A stretch of 64,000 bases of DNA from Arabidopsis thaliana. Lineage: Eukaryota > Streptophyta > Magnoliopsida > Brassicales > Brassicaceae. The DNA lies in NCBI RefSeq assembly GCF_000001735.4, contig NC_003071.7, forward strand, positions 17,769,443 to 17,833,442, in the 5' to 3' direction. The translations under genes and the position numbers were made by a program. The notes beneath the pieces were generated by a model. That model did no database searches. It saw nothing but the letters and a program-made list of their open reading frames with translations, and was not told the DNA's origin. This document shows positions 26,940-40,103 of this stretch, in pieces (position 1 is the stretch's first letter; each line of letters starts with the position of its first letter).

Positions 26940-27743
26940 TTAACTTCGAATAGTCGAGGCCACAGCATGAGCCCAAAGCCTTAGATTATCTTTTAAGTCA
27001 ACTTCGCTAGCCGCCGCCGGCGCCGGAACTCTCCACTTAATCTCCGGCGTGATTTGTTTTTTTCCTTTTCTTCCTCCACAATGATCCCACGCTTCCGACA
27101 AATACGGTCTCGCTGCTCTGTTTCCACCGATTTTGTCTTCTTCTTCTTCTTCTTCTTCTTCTTTTGTTACTCCATCATCTTTCTTCACCAATCTCTGTAA
27201 CCCAGGAAGAATCGAAACTAGATCGGAGTCTTTATGGTCATCCTCGGAAAAGACAAAACCTAGATCCATAAACCCTTTAAGCTCCTCGTACTCCAAATCC
27301 GACATACTCTTTCCCTTTCTTGTTCTCACATTACTCTTCTTCTTCTTCTTCTTCCTCTGCTCTTCCTTCTCTGAAAGTAGTCTCTCTCTTTCCGCAATCG
27401 TGAACGCGTTGACTTCTTTTCCGGAGAGGATCGTCTGAAGCTTCATCGGCGTTGGTTTAACGGGTAAGACCGATCTAGGAGACAAGAACAAATCATCTGA
27501 TGAAGAACTAAACAAACTTGTCTTGGAACTCGTCGTCATCATCGTCTCGTCACTCATAGCCCTCTCTACAAGAAAGCTCACCGGAAAATTCTTCAGTGCT
27601 TCTTCTTCTCGTCGTTCCTCTAGAATCTCTTTTTCTCCACGCTTCTCTCTACTTTTTCCATTCAGATTCTCTTTGTCTTTCTTGAAGATTGGCCTCTCTG
27701 ACCAGTTTTGCTCGAACAGTTTCAACAACTCCTCTCCAGCCAT
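26940..27743 (-). CDS. DUF1685 family protein
   Basis: Intronless gene of 267 residues beginning MAGEELLKLFEQNW. It is strongly charged. The DUF1685 signature is at about residues 140-265: a basic KGKSMSDLEYEELKGFMDLG, FVFSEDD, LVSILPGLQRL, a run of eight Glu coded by GAA/GAG repeats, RPYLSEAWD and LRLWAHAVASTIR at the end. The family is plant-specific and of unknown biochemical role; the conserved end suggests a short helical interaction module. No signal peptide or membrane segment. Corresponds to At2g42760 by position. Confidence 0.88.
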   Translation of the reverse strand: MAGEELLKLFEQNWSERPIFKKDKENLNGKSREKRGEKEILEERREEEALKNFPVSFLVERAMSDETMMTTSSKTSLFSSSSDDLFLSPRSVLPVKPTPMKLQTILSGKEVNAFTIAERERLLSEKEEQRKKKKKKSNVRTRKGKSMSDLEYEELKGFMDLGFVFSEDDHKDSDLVSILPGLQRLVKKDDGVTKEEEEEEEEDKIGGNRAARPYLSEAWDHCGGRKGKKQITPEIKWRVPAPAAASEVDLKDNLRLWAHAVASTIRS

Positions 27744-29192
27744 TGTTTAAAGTTTGTTTTCTCTGTTTTTTTGGTGTTTGTTAGAAGATGATGAACAAGG
27801 AATTGGGTTAGGTATTTAAACCTTGTAATTAGCTACATATATAAATTACTTTAATACCCTTATCTTTGGACTAATTACGTGTGGACCCTTTTGCTGCACA
27901 ACACACATTAACACACAAGTAACAAGTGCAATCAAATTCAAATGTCAGACTCATAAAAGTCATAATACACCATTAGAATTGTTGATTAATTACTTGTTCT
28001 TTCCGTTATACAATTCAAATTGTTCATAAATAAGAAATTTTTATATGATGCGTACACTGTAAAGTATATGATGTATTCAAAATTTATTCTTATTATTCAT
28101 TTATATATTTACAACGTAGATAAAAATACATATTACTCCAAGGTTCATTTTGGCTCTTCCAAGGTTCGAATATCTTTAGATGCGTGTGGACTCAAAGGGA
28201 GCGTAGGAAAAGAGTGGAGCCATCATAAATAAACAAATACTAATATTTAGAAGCAACTCGTTATAATTATTTAGCAATTCTTTTCATATTTAACATGTGG
28301 TAAGACATTTCCATCCTATACCTAAAAGTGACCAACCTCTCTGCACCTTAATTTGATATCTCTCAACCACGAAACCAACTTACAAAATAAAAGAGTTGTT
28401 GGTTAGTCTTACGTACATATACGATTCTCTACTTCTCTTTCATATATGTAATCTATCAACATGTAATAGTGAAACACATATACAGTCAATCAAGGCGTCC
28501 ACAATATAAAGTATATCTGGAGATTAGTTTTCTTTTGGAATTAGTTCTTTGGTTGTAAGAAAATAATAATTGTAGCAAACCAGATTATCGGGGTCGGGAT
28601 TCATCATTTTTTATAGGGTAAAAAATCAATCTAGTGGTTTAATGGTTATTTTTAAATTAAAGTAGCCGTACTATATATCTCAAAACATAAAAATCAAGTT
28701 GTTTCTCAGTACAACAAATATACAATTTAAACATTATTAAGCCTAAAATTAAAACAATAATATCTAAAATACGGAATACGGTAAATAAAGGCATTTGAAT
28801 TCATAAAATAAATGGTGGAAAAATCAGGCCAATCACTGAGAATAAAATTAAAAGGTTAAGTCATAAGATTCAAAAGTTTAAAGTAATTTGTTACTGAGAG
28901 TTAAAATGATAAAAATTCAAAAATTATACAGTAACTTCTCGAAACTAATAATCCCAACACCCACAAGTAGTTGAACTCAAGAAAAACACTCAAACTAAAG
29001 TTTTTAGAGGAGATAGTTTTCCATGAGTTTGATCAGAGTAACACATTAGTTGTGCGATACTCAAAGAAAGGAAGGAGTGAGGATGAGAAGAGCCTTCCAT
29101 AGTCTCTTGGTAAACAGTAATTTTGTATTTGAAACCTTTCAGAATGATATATTATCACTCAGCGAGGCTGAAGAATACAAATATAAATGTAA
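27744..29192. other. Gene-free A+T-rich stretch
   Basis: About 1.45 kb between the start of the DUF1685 gene and the 3' end of the Mpv17-like gene. It should contain the DUF1685 promoter and leader and the downstream 3' untranslated region. Short open frames have no recognisable similarity. Confidence 0.55.
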
Positions 29193-30485
29193 CTACTTGC
29201 TCATAGTTGAAGATAAGTAGAAGTTCCAAAACACAGAACCCATGGACATGAACGCTACTCGAGCTTGAAGCGGGACTACCCTGTAAATTTCACCTTTCAT
29301 CAGACCTCAATCCTATTATACATAATCACACAATCTATAAAGACCCTCTCCAAATGACTTAATGATAGAGAAAGAAAGCCATACCAAAAGTTAAGTATGC
29401 TAACGGGAACCCAGAAGCGAAATCCTGCAGTAATCCCAAGAACAGTAAATATTTGAACGATGCTATGTAATAGTAAAAAAATTACTCTCTGTAATTGGTA
29501 GCTCACCATAAAGAAGCGTAGGAAGAGCATCTTTCTGATACTTGTTTCCAAGCTCAGAGAGCTTTCCCAGCCACAAGTTGTTCCAAGCAAATATAACAGC
29601 AATCACAGATGGACCAAGGATTACTTGGTTAAGCAGAACCTAACATGGGATCAGTATAAGCAGTAAAAACTATATCACAACGTGTTCCAAGTACAAATTA
29701 ACAAAACACGCCTAGATTTGTACCTTAAGCACTAGATTTGTCGCAGTTGGTTTAGGCAAAGAATGATCAAGGAATTGGTACCACGCATAAGAACCAGGAC
29801 CATACAAGAGAAACCCGTAAGAACTCATCCGCAGCGCACGAATCCAGTCATGTTCTGAGAAAATGTTCCACAATTCCCCCTAAGTAAAACGATCCAATCA
29901 TAAATCCTTAGTCTCAAGCCAAGTTCCACCAATGTACGAGACCATTTTGCAAGAGAGTAAATATGAGTCACCCCAACAAGAATTCAAATCAAACATAACC
30001 TAACCAAAGACTGTCACTACTCACTAAACAACCATACTCACCAACATTTTTGGTTATGCAAAGATCCAGTTTCAGTAGAATTCTCACTATACCACACTAG
30101 GAACTTGATTCATGTAATATTTCAAACAATCAAAACATTCACTAAAACCTCTAAAATTCAAATCTATGACTCGAAAATAACCAAAACTTGGTCAGAGACA
30201 AACCTCGTCAAGCTCAGAAGATGATTGTTTAAGAGCGGTTCTCTTTTTCCATCTCCCTGATAGCTGAGCAATCGTGTCACCGGTGAAAGTGAGTGCTCCG
30301 GCCGTCACAGCTTGCTTCAAAGGAAACCGATAACCGCCGGCGTCTCTGCTCACATCGACGGAATCCGACGATCCAGAATTACGTTTCTTACCTCTATCAC
30401 CGGAAGACTTCTTCTTTCTCCGTTGATCGAAGCCATTCCATCCCCAGAAACCACCAGCGCCGCCGCAACCACCCAATGCGTCCAT
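29193..30485 (-). CDS. Mpv17/PMP22 family membrane protein
   Basis: Small multi-pass organelle membrane protein (At2g42770 by position). Five exons: 30485-30204, 29879-29724, 29639-29507, 29424-29385, 29280-29193; 232 residues. A Gly-rich and basic N-terminus of about 55 residues (GGCGGAGGFWGWNGFDQRRKKK) precedes the family core: PLKQAVTAGALTFTGDTIAQ, RMSSYGFLLYGPGSYAWYQFLD, VLLNQVILGPSVIAVIFAWNN, then FRFWVPVSILNFW-VVPLQARVAF and SVFWNFYLSST near the C-terminus, the typical W-x-N-F-P/V-P-x-R-type signature. Four hydrophobic segments can be seen. Family members sit in peroxisomal, mitochondrial or plastid membranes; the N-terminal extension could be a transit peptide, so the location is open. 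Confidence 0.9.
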
Positions 30486-31594
30486 TAAAAATGCTTCCTT
30501 TTGCGTCGAAACAGAGAAGAGTTTTGCCTAAATCTTAAAAATCGCAAATGAGTCCTGTCCATTTGTTTTTTCCGGTTTGGTTCGATTCCAATTTATTGGA
30601 TCTTGGGTTTTCGGAAACAGGTCAAAAGTCAAACCAATTCTGAACCGAACGAATGTTATCAAACTGAAAGGATCAAACCAATTTATTGGATCTTGGGTTT
30701 TAATCAGTATTATATCTTTTTGAGGTCTCTATATTTATTTCACTGAATTTCGATTTATTTTGTTCAGTCCATATGATTCGGTATAAGAATTAATCTATAG
30801 TTTGAGTTAATATTCGGTTCATTTATTTTGATTTGGTTCGGTTTTATGCTTAGTGTACATAAAACGATGTGTTCACGTGAAACCGGTGAAGGCGCGATCA
30901 GACAGGCGCGGTGGTTAATAAATAAGTTAATAACTTACTCGTTACTAGGGCCGATAATCGTGGTTTTGAACGCGCGTTTACGAGAATTGCGTTAGCCAAT
31001 TGTATTCATCATCATCATCGTCATCATCGTTGGGGTGAGTATACATACGATTAAAGAAACCCAAAAACTCCGGCGTCTGTTTACCGCTATCATCATTCTT
31101 CCGGGAAGAGGAAAAGGTTTCTTCGATCGTCGAAGAGATTCTTTGGACAAGTCCCCTCCTTCCTGGTTCAATCTTCGATTCAGCTCTCTTTTAATTTTTT
31201 TGGTAACCTCCTCCTCTGCATCTACTGTTTTCGATTTGGAAATAGATTGGTTCAATTGTGAATTGGAATTGAGGGTTTGATTGATTGGATCATCTCAATT
31301 CATAAATCAAATCCTTTGAATTTAGATTTAGAAAGCTCTAGAGTTTATGAAGATCTGCATCGTTCTTATGAGTTATATGATTGATGGATTTTTTAGTGTA
31401 AAGGAACCTACTTTAATGATCAAAGCTAACGTTTTGTTTAAATTTTGAGGCAAAATTCAAATTTATTCATATGAATATTCTCATAAGCTGATGAATTCTG
31501 TATCTTTGTACATTAGTGATATAGTCTACTTGTGTGTATCCTTGTTAATTCATATTTAAAGTGTGTTTTTTCTTGTAGGTTTTGGGAAGCTGCT
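30486..31594. promoter_or_regulatory. Divergent 5' region, Mpv17-like and Elongin-A-like genes
   Basis: Head-to-head spacer of 1.1 kb. It has GGTTTGGTTCGG-like stretches, a perfect 24-bp direct repeat (30588-30611 and 30678-30701), ATC-rich microsatellite (31005-31030) and the leader of the plus-strand gene, which appears to have a leader intron ending at the TTGTAG acceptor at 31573-31578. Confidence 0.6.
30588..30701. repeat. 24-bp direct repeat, 90 bp apart
   Basis: The same 24 bases, containing ATTTATTGGATCTTGGG, occur at 30588-30611 and 30678-30701 without mismatch. The DNA between has AACCAATT and GAACCGAAC words. It looks like a recent small duplication in a promoter region. Confidence 0.85.
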
Positions 31595-33204
31595 ATGTTA
31601 TTTGAGAGGCTTACCAAGAAACCACCTTCGCTTGTTGATCTTTGCGTAAGGAAAGCGATTGATAATGTAAAGTACATTGGATATGTTGGTGGGGTTGATT
31701 TTCAGCTCCTTGAGCAGATTCTGCAACACTGTACACTAGAACAGCTGAAGCACATAGAGGATGCTACTGACGTAACAAGCTTTTCTCATTATATGGCACG
31801 ATTAATCTTTTGTATGTTTTGCTGGGGGTTTTTTTAATCGTAAGTTATGCTTTTTCGTTGTTTTTGTTCTGCTAGGACACAGATCTTAGTCCAATCACCG
31901 ATAAGTTTTGGAAGGGATTCTATAAGAAGCACTATGGAGAAGAGGACATGAAGGATCTTATAGAGGACCTGGAGTGGAATAAAGTAAATGATTTCAAATG
32001 GAGGAACTTATATGAGGTTGGTTTTTTTTTCAAGTCTTGATACATATTTAAGTGTTGAAATATTTAAGATATACATGCACATGGTTTCGTGCAGTTGAAG
32101 GTTATAGCTGTGCAACAAAAGGAGAAGGAACTTGGTGGTCGACTGAAAGAACGTTACAAGGACGAAAATGAAAGTATAACTTTTTACGAATCTGTCTTTT
32201 GTTATGGCCGTTAGCTCAATGATGAGAAGCATGTTCTTTGACCAAAATATTTTCTTCTTTCGTTCCCTTGTAATCGTTTTCAGTTTCCTTTTGTCAGGGA
32301 AACAAAGTCGACAAACTAAGGTCTGCTCGAAAGCTCCTCCAAGCAAAAGACCATTTTGGGGTAACACATTTTTTTAATCTAAATGATTTCTTGCAGCATC
32401 TGGTCAGATCTTGCCAAAAAACAGTATGCAAATGCTCCATGCATATATTAGTTTTTTTTCCCTCTGGCTTTTGTAATCTAATGGTTATATGGACGATTTT
32501 GTTGCAGGTAATAGTGCATCAGGTTACAATCTTGGGCATGTGAAGAGCAACATCATGAAGAAGGCAAAAATAGATCTGTTGAAGAGGTACACTTCAAAGT
32601 TGCACAATCACCAGTCTTACTTATAAGGTTTATAGCAACAATCTATTTCTTAATTCAAATCTTCTGATGGTTTTGATTACAGTCAAGAAGTGAAAAATCT
32701 TACTGCGATTAAAAGGAACACCATTCAGAAGAGTTTCAGGTATCATCTCCCCAGCATCTATTTAGCTATATCAACCCACATTCGTTATCCCCCAAACCTG
32801 ATCGGTTTGATTGATCATGTCTTGTCTAGTATTTCTACTCCAAAGAAAACTGGCTTATCTGCGAATTCGCCTTCAACTTCAAGAAGCATTCCTTATGGTG
32901 GACGAAATCTTACTGAAACTAAAAAGAACACGATTCAGAAGAGTTTCAGGTAACATGTCCTCAGTATCTATATATCTATATGGATCCACTTCTTTATCCC
33001 CCAAACTTGATCGGTTTGACGGATCATGTCTTGTATAGTATATCTGCTCCAAAGAGGACTGGCTTATCCGCTAATGCGCCTTCAACTTCAAGAAGCGTTC
33101 CTTCTGGTGGACAAAAGCTACCTCCAAGGAGGATCAACGGCCTTCCTGGGACTGCTCCTTCAACTTCAAAAAATGCAGCCACCAGACAAAAACATGTAAT
33201 GTAA
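31595..33204 (+). CDS. Elongin-A-like protein (RNA polymerase II elongation factor SIII)
   Basis: Predicted nuclear protein related to Elongin A, which binds Elongin C and assists RNA polymerase II elongation or ubiquitination (family knowledge). Nine coding exons: 31595-31771, 31876-32016, 32095-32173, 32298-32360, 32397-32423 (27-nt micro-exon), 32508-32586, 32683-32739, 32830-32949, 33039-33204; 909 nt, 302 residues. The Elongin A domain is at about residues 1-110: PPSLVDLCVRKAIDNV, LEQILQHCTLEQLKHIED with F-box/BC-box-like character, then FWKGFYKKHYGEED. A coiled, basic middle (QQKEKELGGRLKERYKDE) leads to a Ser/Lys-rich tail. The tail has a repeated module (TPKKTGLSANSPSTSRS, APKRTGLSANAPSTSRS) produced by an exon duplication. 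At2g42780 by position. Confidence 0.88.
32695..33114 (+). repeat. 210-bp intragenic tandem duplication
   Basis: Two adjacent units, 32695-32904 and 32905-33114, align at a constant 210-nt offset with scattered mismatches. Each holds the end of one exon (NTIQKSFR), an intron beginning GTA-CAT and ending TTGT-TAG, and the start of the next exon (TGLSAN-PSTSRS). Because both intron copies are phase 2, the duplicate adds an extra exon and keeps the frame. Confidence 0.9.
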
Positions 33205-33689
33205 CTTATATAGCTTTTTTACAGATCATTTTTTCTTCGAGTGTATCATTTACATGGCTACTTCAAGTTTCAAGAACTCCGAGTTTTGAAACTCTGGCTT
33301 GATGATATCCTAGTTTGTAACAATAGATCTTCAAAAGTTTTTACAATGATTTAATAAAGTGCTTTGTTTTCTACTTGTTGCTTTGGCCGAGATATTTCAC
33401 AACAAACGTCTCTGCAGAAGCATTCGATATAGAAATTAGAGTAATAATCCATAACCATAAATCATTTTATACAATAAACACGTTCTGATAAGAAGACAAA
33501 CAAGGCGGACAAACACCCTTAGAAGATGGATTGAAGCAAATATAGATCAAGTCTATATTGTGCCTACAAAATGAGAAATCTAAGTTTCGAGTATGATCAA
33601 GTATCTTAGCTTTAGGCTAGAGAAACCAATCTCTTTTATTCTTTGCGGTGTGGTTTGATGTATAGTATGGACCCTAAAAGGGCCTACGT
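33205..33689. other. Convergent 3' spacer
   Basis: About 485 bp between the 3' ends of the Elongin-A-like gene and CSY3, containing both 3' untranslated regions (AATAAA-like words near 33353). No gene seen. Confidence 0.55.
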
Positions 33690-36549
<2,860 letters not shown>

Positions 36550-38714
36550 TCAACCAAAATCAAAATTCAAAGAAGGAGAGAAGAAGAAGAAAGGGAGCGA
36601 AGAAATTATTAGAAACCATTCTTACTCTTCGTTAATATAACACGTGTCTTATCCCCTGCGGTCAGGAGTATTGAACAGTATCCACGTGTATGCGATCTAA
36701 CGGATATCTTGATATCCAACGGCGTAAGCCTTATTGACCCAACTTGGACTAACGGTGATGATCTTCTCCATCTCTAAGCTGTCAGAATTATGTGGGACCC
36801 ACTTATCAGTATTATCTAGTTAGTCAATTGCTTTCCTCGATTTGCTAAATATCAATTCGATTGCTACGCAATGCTGAATGGGCCGAATTGTCTTAATATG
36901 GGCTTCTGTATATTCATCTTTAGGCCCAACAGTATACCACTTTTTATTTGGGCCTTTTTTGTTGATACGGCTCGCTTTACCATCGGAACCAACCCAACAT
37001 TCATTTTTCGAACTATGACTGAAATCTTATTAAAAAAATGAATGTAAAGCTAAATATGGATGTTGCGTTCAAAATAAAACTCATGAGTTTATGGATGTTC
37101 TTCATAAATTATAGTTATCATTAATCAAAAGATGGAAAATACAAACGGTTATTTACTCTTTAATGTTAGTGTACGAGGCTATTAATCTTATAAGTTGTAT
37201 TTATGTATTATATTATGGAGAATGAATAGGTCTAATTACGTTTTAAAAAAAAAGCATGGAGGAAATGAGAGTGAAAGGTATAATAAATGACATGTTAAAA
37301 GCGACGGGTCGTATATTTTGATTCGTACCTAAAAATAGAATTCTAAGTTTACCCCACGTGAGGCTCTGAATCTGAGAGTGATAGATTTTTCTTTCCCTCC
37401 TTCCGTTTTCAACACATGATGACATGAACAAGGAACTGTTCCTTTTTTTTTTCTTTAAACATTATCTGCAACGGTGATCACTCACTCAATGATATCTTTC
37501 ATTTATAACTTCACACGTCTATAAATTAAATTTGTTCATAGGATCTACAATAACACAATTAACATCACTTGTGTTTTTAAGTTATTCAAGCAGAGGCATA
37601 GTAATTGATAAAAATAGACAACAAGAAAGCATTTGAAACAAAATTACTGTTGTAAACAAAGCTTTTTCACGGTAATGGAATTCCGAAATAAAAATATATA
37701 AAAAAGAAAGTGACAGAGGAAATGTGTGAGAGAGGCAAAGGAAATGCAATATTTGCAGGAAGAAAAAAAGCATGAGAAAAAAGTAGGTGTGGATTTAGAC
37801 ACATGACTGACAAATTATATTTTTCTAGTTTCTCCTCTATATGGTGGTTTCTGCGTTTATCATGTTTAAATATATTTAAACCTTTCATTAGTCACATCAC
37901 ATCCCAAAAATGTGTACGATAATAAAAAGATTGTTTATATACCAAAATTAATTGGTTTACTCAATCATCTTTTTAATTTTGGTCATTTGATACGATCAAT
38001 CATAGGGTGTCCTAACGTTAAGTTCGATGACGCTGCTACCTCTTTTGAGCGTACCATTCAGGGTCCTACTCGGCTACTCCTACATAATGAATTTAGCAAA
38101 TAGCAGTTTAAAAACAAATTACGTTAGTTGATTAAGATAAATAAATTAGCTTAACACAAATTTGAAATGGTTAGTTGAAACTCAATTAACATTAATTTTT
38201 CTAGGTCTTCAATTTAGTTGCATGGTTAGACTTGAATCAGGTTGTGTCGTTTTATCAGACTCACTGCAAACTCTTTGTCCAAACTGCTCCCTTATTTTTG
38301 TTTATTACACTCTATGTATGTAAATTTTATAACAGATTTACTAGAAATTTAATTCTTACCCAATAGAAAACAAAAACGTCGTTTCATTTCATTTGTTATT
38401 TTCTCTTTTGTATACAAACACATATTTATACACACGGCTATGAAGTTGTTCAGGACCATTATGGATGACTCGAAATAATTTTATTAACAATCATATAAAA
38501 ATCTGAAAATACTAGTATTATTATTAAACTAAAAAAAAAACACAACATTAACGTACATTGCTTTAATAGGAAACTAATACACATCAAAATCGACTCTATT
38601 AATTTATTTCCCTAGAAATCATCGGTCTACTTTGGGAACAAACACAATTCTTCTCTCTTTTTTAGGGATTTGATAAATATTTAATTCTCTGTCTGTTTTG
38701 TCTTTATCTCACTC
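36550..38714. other. CSY3 promoter and RLP29 3' flank
   Basis: About 2.2 kb. The left end is the CSY3 leader and promoter; the right end is the 3' flank of RLP29. The middle is A+T-rich with no convincing exons, RNA gene or element ends. Confidence 0.55.
36641..36688. promoter_or_regulatory. Pair of G-boxes upstream of CSY3
   Basis: CACGTG occurs at 36641-36646 (ACACGTGTC) and 36683-36688 (CCACGTGTA), 92-139 bp before the CSY3 start codon. Paired ACGTG elements of this form bind bZIP/bHLH factors and often act as ABRE-type elements (established knowledge). The role here is inferred. Confidence 0.5.
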
Positions 38715-40103
38715 TTAGAGAACCCATCGTTGATGTAAACCTAGAAACAGAGCAAACGGAAACAGAGCATTGGCGAAGAAGCAAGATCTGTAATACCGAG
38801 AAGCTTGAGATTTCTTCTTCGATGAATGCACCGATAAACCTCCACCACTACTAACGTTCTTCCCGCATACATCAACCCCGGTCTTGACAACACTAAACTC
38901 ATCCTCCGGATTCAGACACAATCCTCTGTTCCCGCTCAAATCCAAGTTCTTACCCAACCGTCTTAAGAAACTTGAATCAAACGGAACAACGCCGATCAGT
39001 AAGTTCCTGCTGAGATTCAGATGGAAAACGTGTGGCAGAGACTCAAACCCTGATGGGATTTCGCCGGTTAATCTGTTGTTAGCAAGAGACAACGAGCTAA
39101 GGTTCGTCAATTTGGTGTAACTCTCCGGGATTACGCCGGAATATCCAGAATTCTCGAGCTGGAGCTCTTGAAGTTTAGGAAGAAACCCTAATTCAACGGG
39201 GAGAGCAACGAACATTGGGTTATTATCCATTATGAAGTACTGCAAACTCTGAAGGTTCGAGATTCCTTTTGGAAAAGCTCCCTTTAGTTTGTTGTTGCTC
39301 AACGCCATGAAAGACAACGAACGAAGCTTTTCTACACCTTCCGGGATTCTTCCGAAGAGAGAATTTGAGCTCAAGTCGAGTTTCTGAAGCATACCCAGTT
39401 GAGAGATCGTTGGAGGGATTGTACCGGTTAAAGAATTGTAGCTTAAATCTAAGCCAACGAGGTTATTTAGATTCCCTAATTGCAGAGGGATTTTACCTGT
39501 GAGCTTGTTGTAGCTGAGATCGAGGTGTACGAGGCTTTTCAATGAGAAAATCGCCGGAGGGATATCTCCGGTTAATCGGTTTTGTGAGAGAGTGAGGATT
39601 TGTAAAGATTTGAGAGAAGAAATGCGAGGAGGGATTTGACCTGAGAGAGAAGGGTTTGATCTGAGGCTAAGTTGTTGAAGAGAAGAGTTAGGGATGAGTT
39701 TTATAGGGAACATGATTGTGGTTGGGAAGTGAGTGAAGCAGTTGAAGAAGAAGACTGATTGGAGAAAAGGGAGAGTGAAGATTGAAGAAGGGAAAGAAGC
39801 AGAGGATTTACAAGAGGGGTTTGGAGCAGAGCCGAAATCGAGTCGAGAGACGTGTGATAAGTGGTCTGGACCGGTTTTGCACTCAATGCCTGGCCAAGAT
39901 GAGCCAGGTGCACAAGGGTTTGGGTGGGATTGACGCCATTGTTGATCAGAAGACATTGATTCCATGATCTTGAAGAGAGTTTCTGACTCAGATGGAGGCA
40001 TTGAGGCAGAGACTCTGTTTTCTTGGCAGAGGAAGAGTGGTGTTATCAGGAGAAAGAAGAAGAGCAGTGAGGAAGGAGATGGTAAAGCTCTCTTCATCGT
40101 CAT
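38715..40103 (-). CDS. RLP29: Leucine-rich-repeat receptor-like protein 29
   Basis: Predicted cell-surface receptor-like protein without kinase domain. Intronless, 462 residues, starting MTMKRALPSP with a signal peptide (hydrophobic LLFFFLLITPLFLC, residues about 13-26). The N-terminal cap has paired Cys (NPCAPGSSWPGIEC). About ten plant-type LRRs (about residues 145-375) follow LxxLxLSxNxLTGxIP, for example LQILTLSQNRLTGDIPPAI, LVHLDLSYNKLTGKIP and LVGLDLSYNSLTGTIP. A C-terminal cap (NRGLCLNPEDEF, DVCGKNVSS) and a short terminal hydrophobic segment (CFFANALFPFALFLGL) follow, with only about six residues after it. That end could be a membrane anchor or a GPI-attachment signal; there is no cytoplasmic signalling tail. 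At2g42800 by position. Ligand unknown. Confidence 0.93.
   Translation of the reverse strand: MTMKRALPSPSSLLFFFLLITPLFLCQENRVSASMPPSESETLFKIMESMSSDQQWRQSHPNPCAPGSSWPGIECKTGPDHLSHVSRLDFGSAPNPSCKSSASFPSSIFTLPFLQSVFFFNCFTHFPTTIMFPIKLIPNSSLQQLSLRSNPSLSGQIPPRISSLKSLQILTLSQNRLTGDIPPAIFSLKSLVHLDLSYNKLTGKIPLQLGNLNNLVGLDLSYNSLTGTIPPTISQLGMLQKLDLSSNSLFGRIPEGVEKLRSLSFMALSNNKLKGAFPKGISNLQSLQYFIMDNNPMFVALPVELGFLPKLQELQLENSGYSGVIPESYTKLTNLSSLSLANNRLTGEIPSGFESLPHVFHLNLSRNLLIGVVPFDSSFLRRLGKNLDLSGNRGLCLNPEDEFSVVKTGVDVCGKNVSSGGGLSVHSSKKKSQASRYYRSCFFANALFPFALFLGLHQRWVL

Noticed and set aside
28020-28232. 70-codon plus-strand open frame in the 27.7-29.2 kb spacer
   Set aside because: A+T-driven composition, no recognisable motif and no splice or promoter context.
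30578-30592. tRNA B-box-like GGTTCGATTCC
   Set aside because: No A box or cloverleaf arms at the right distance.
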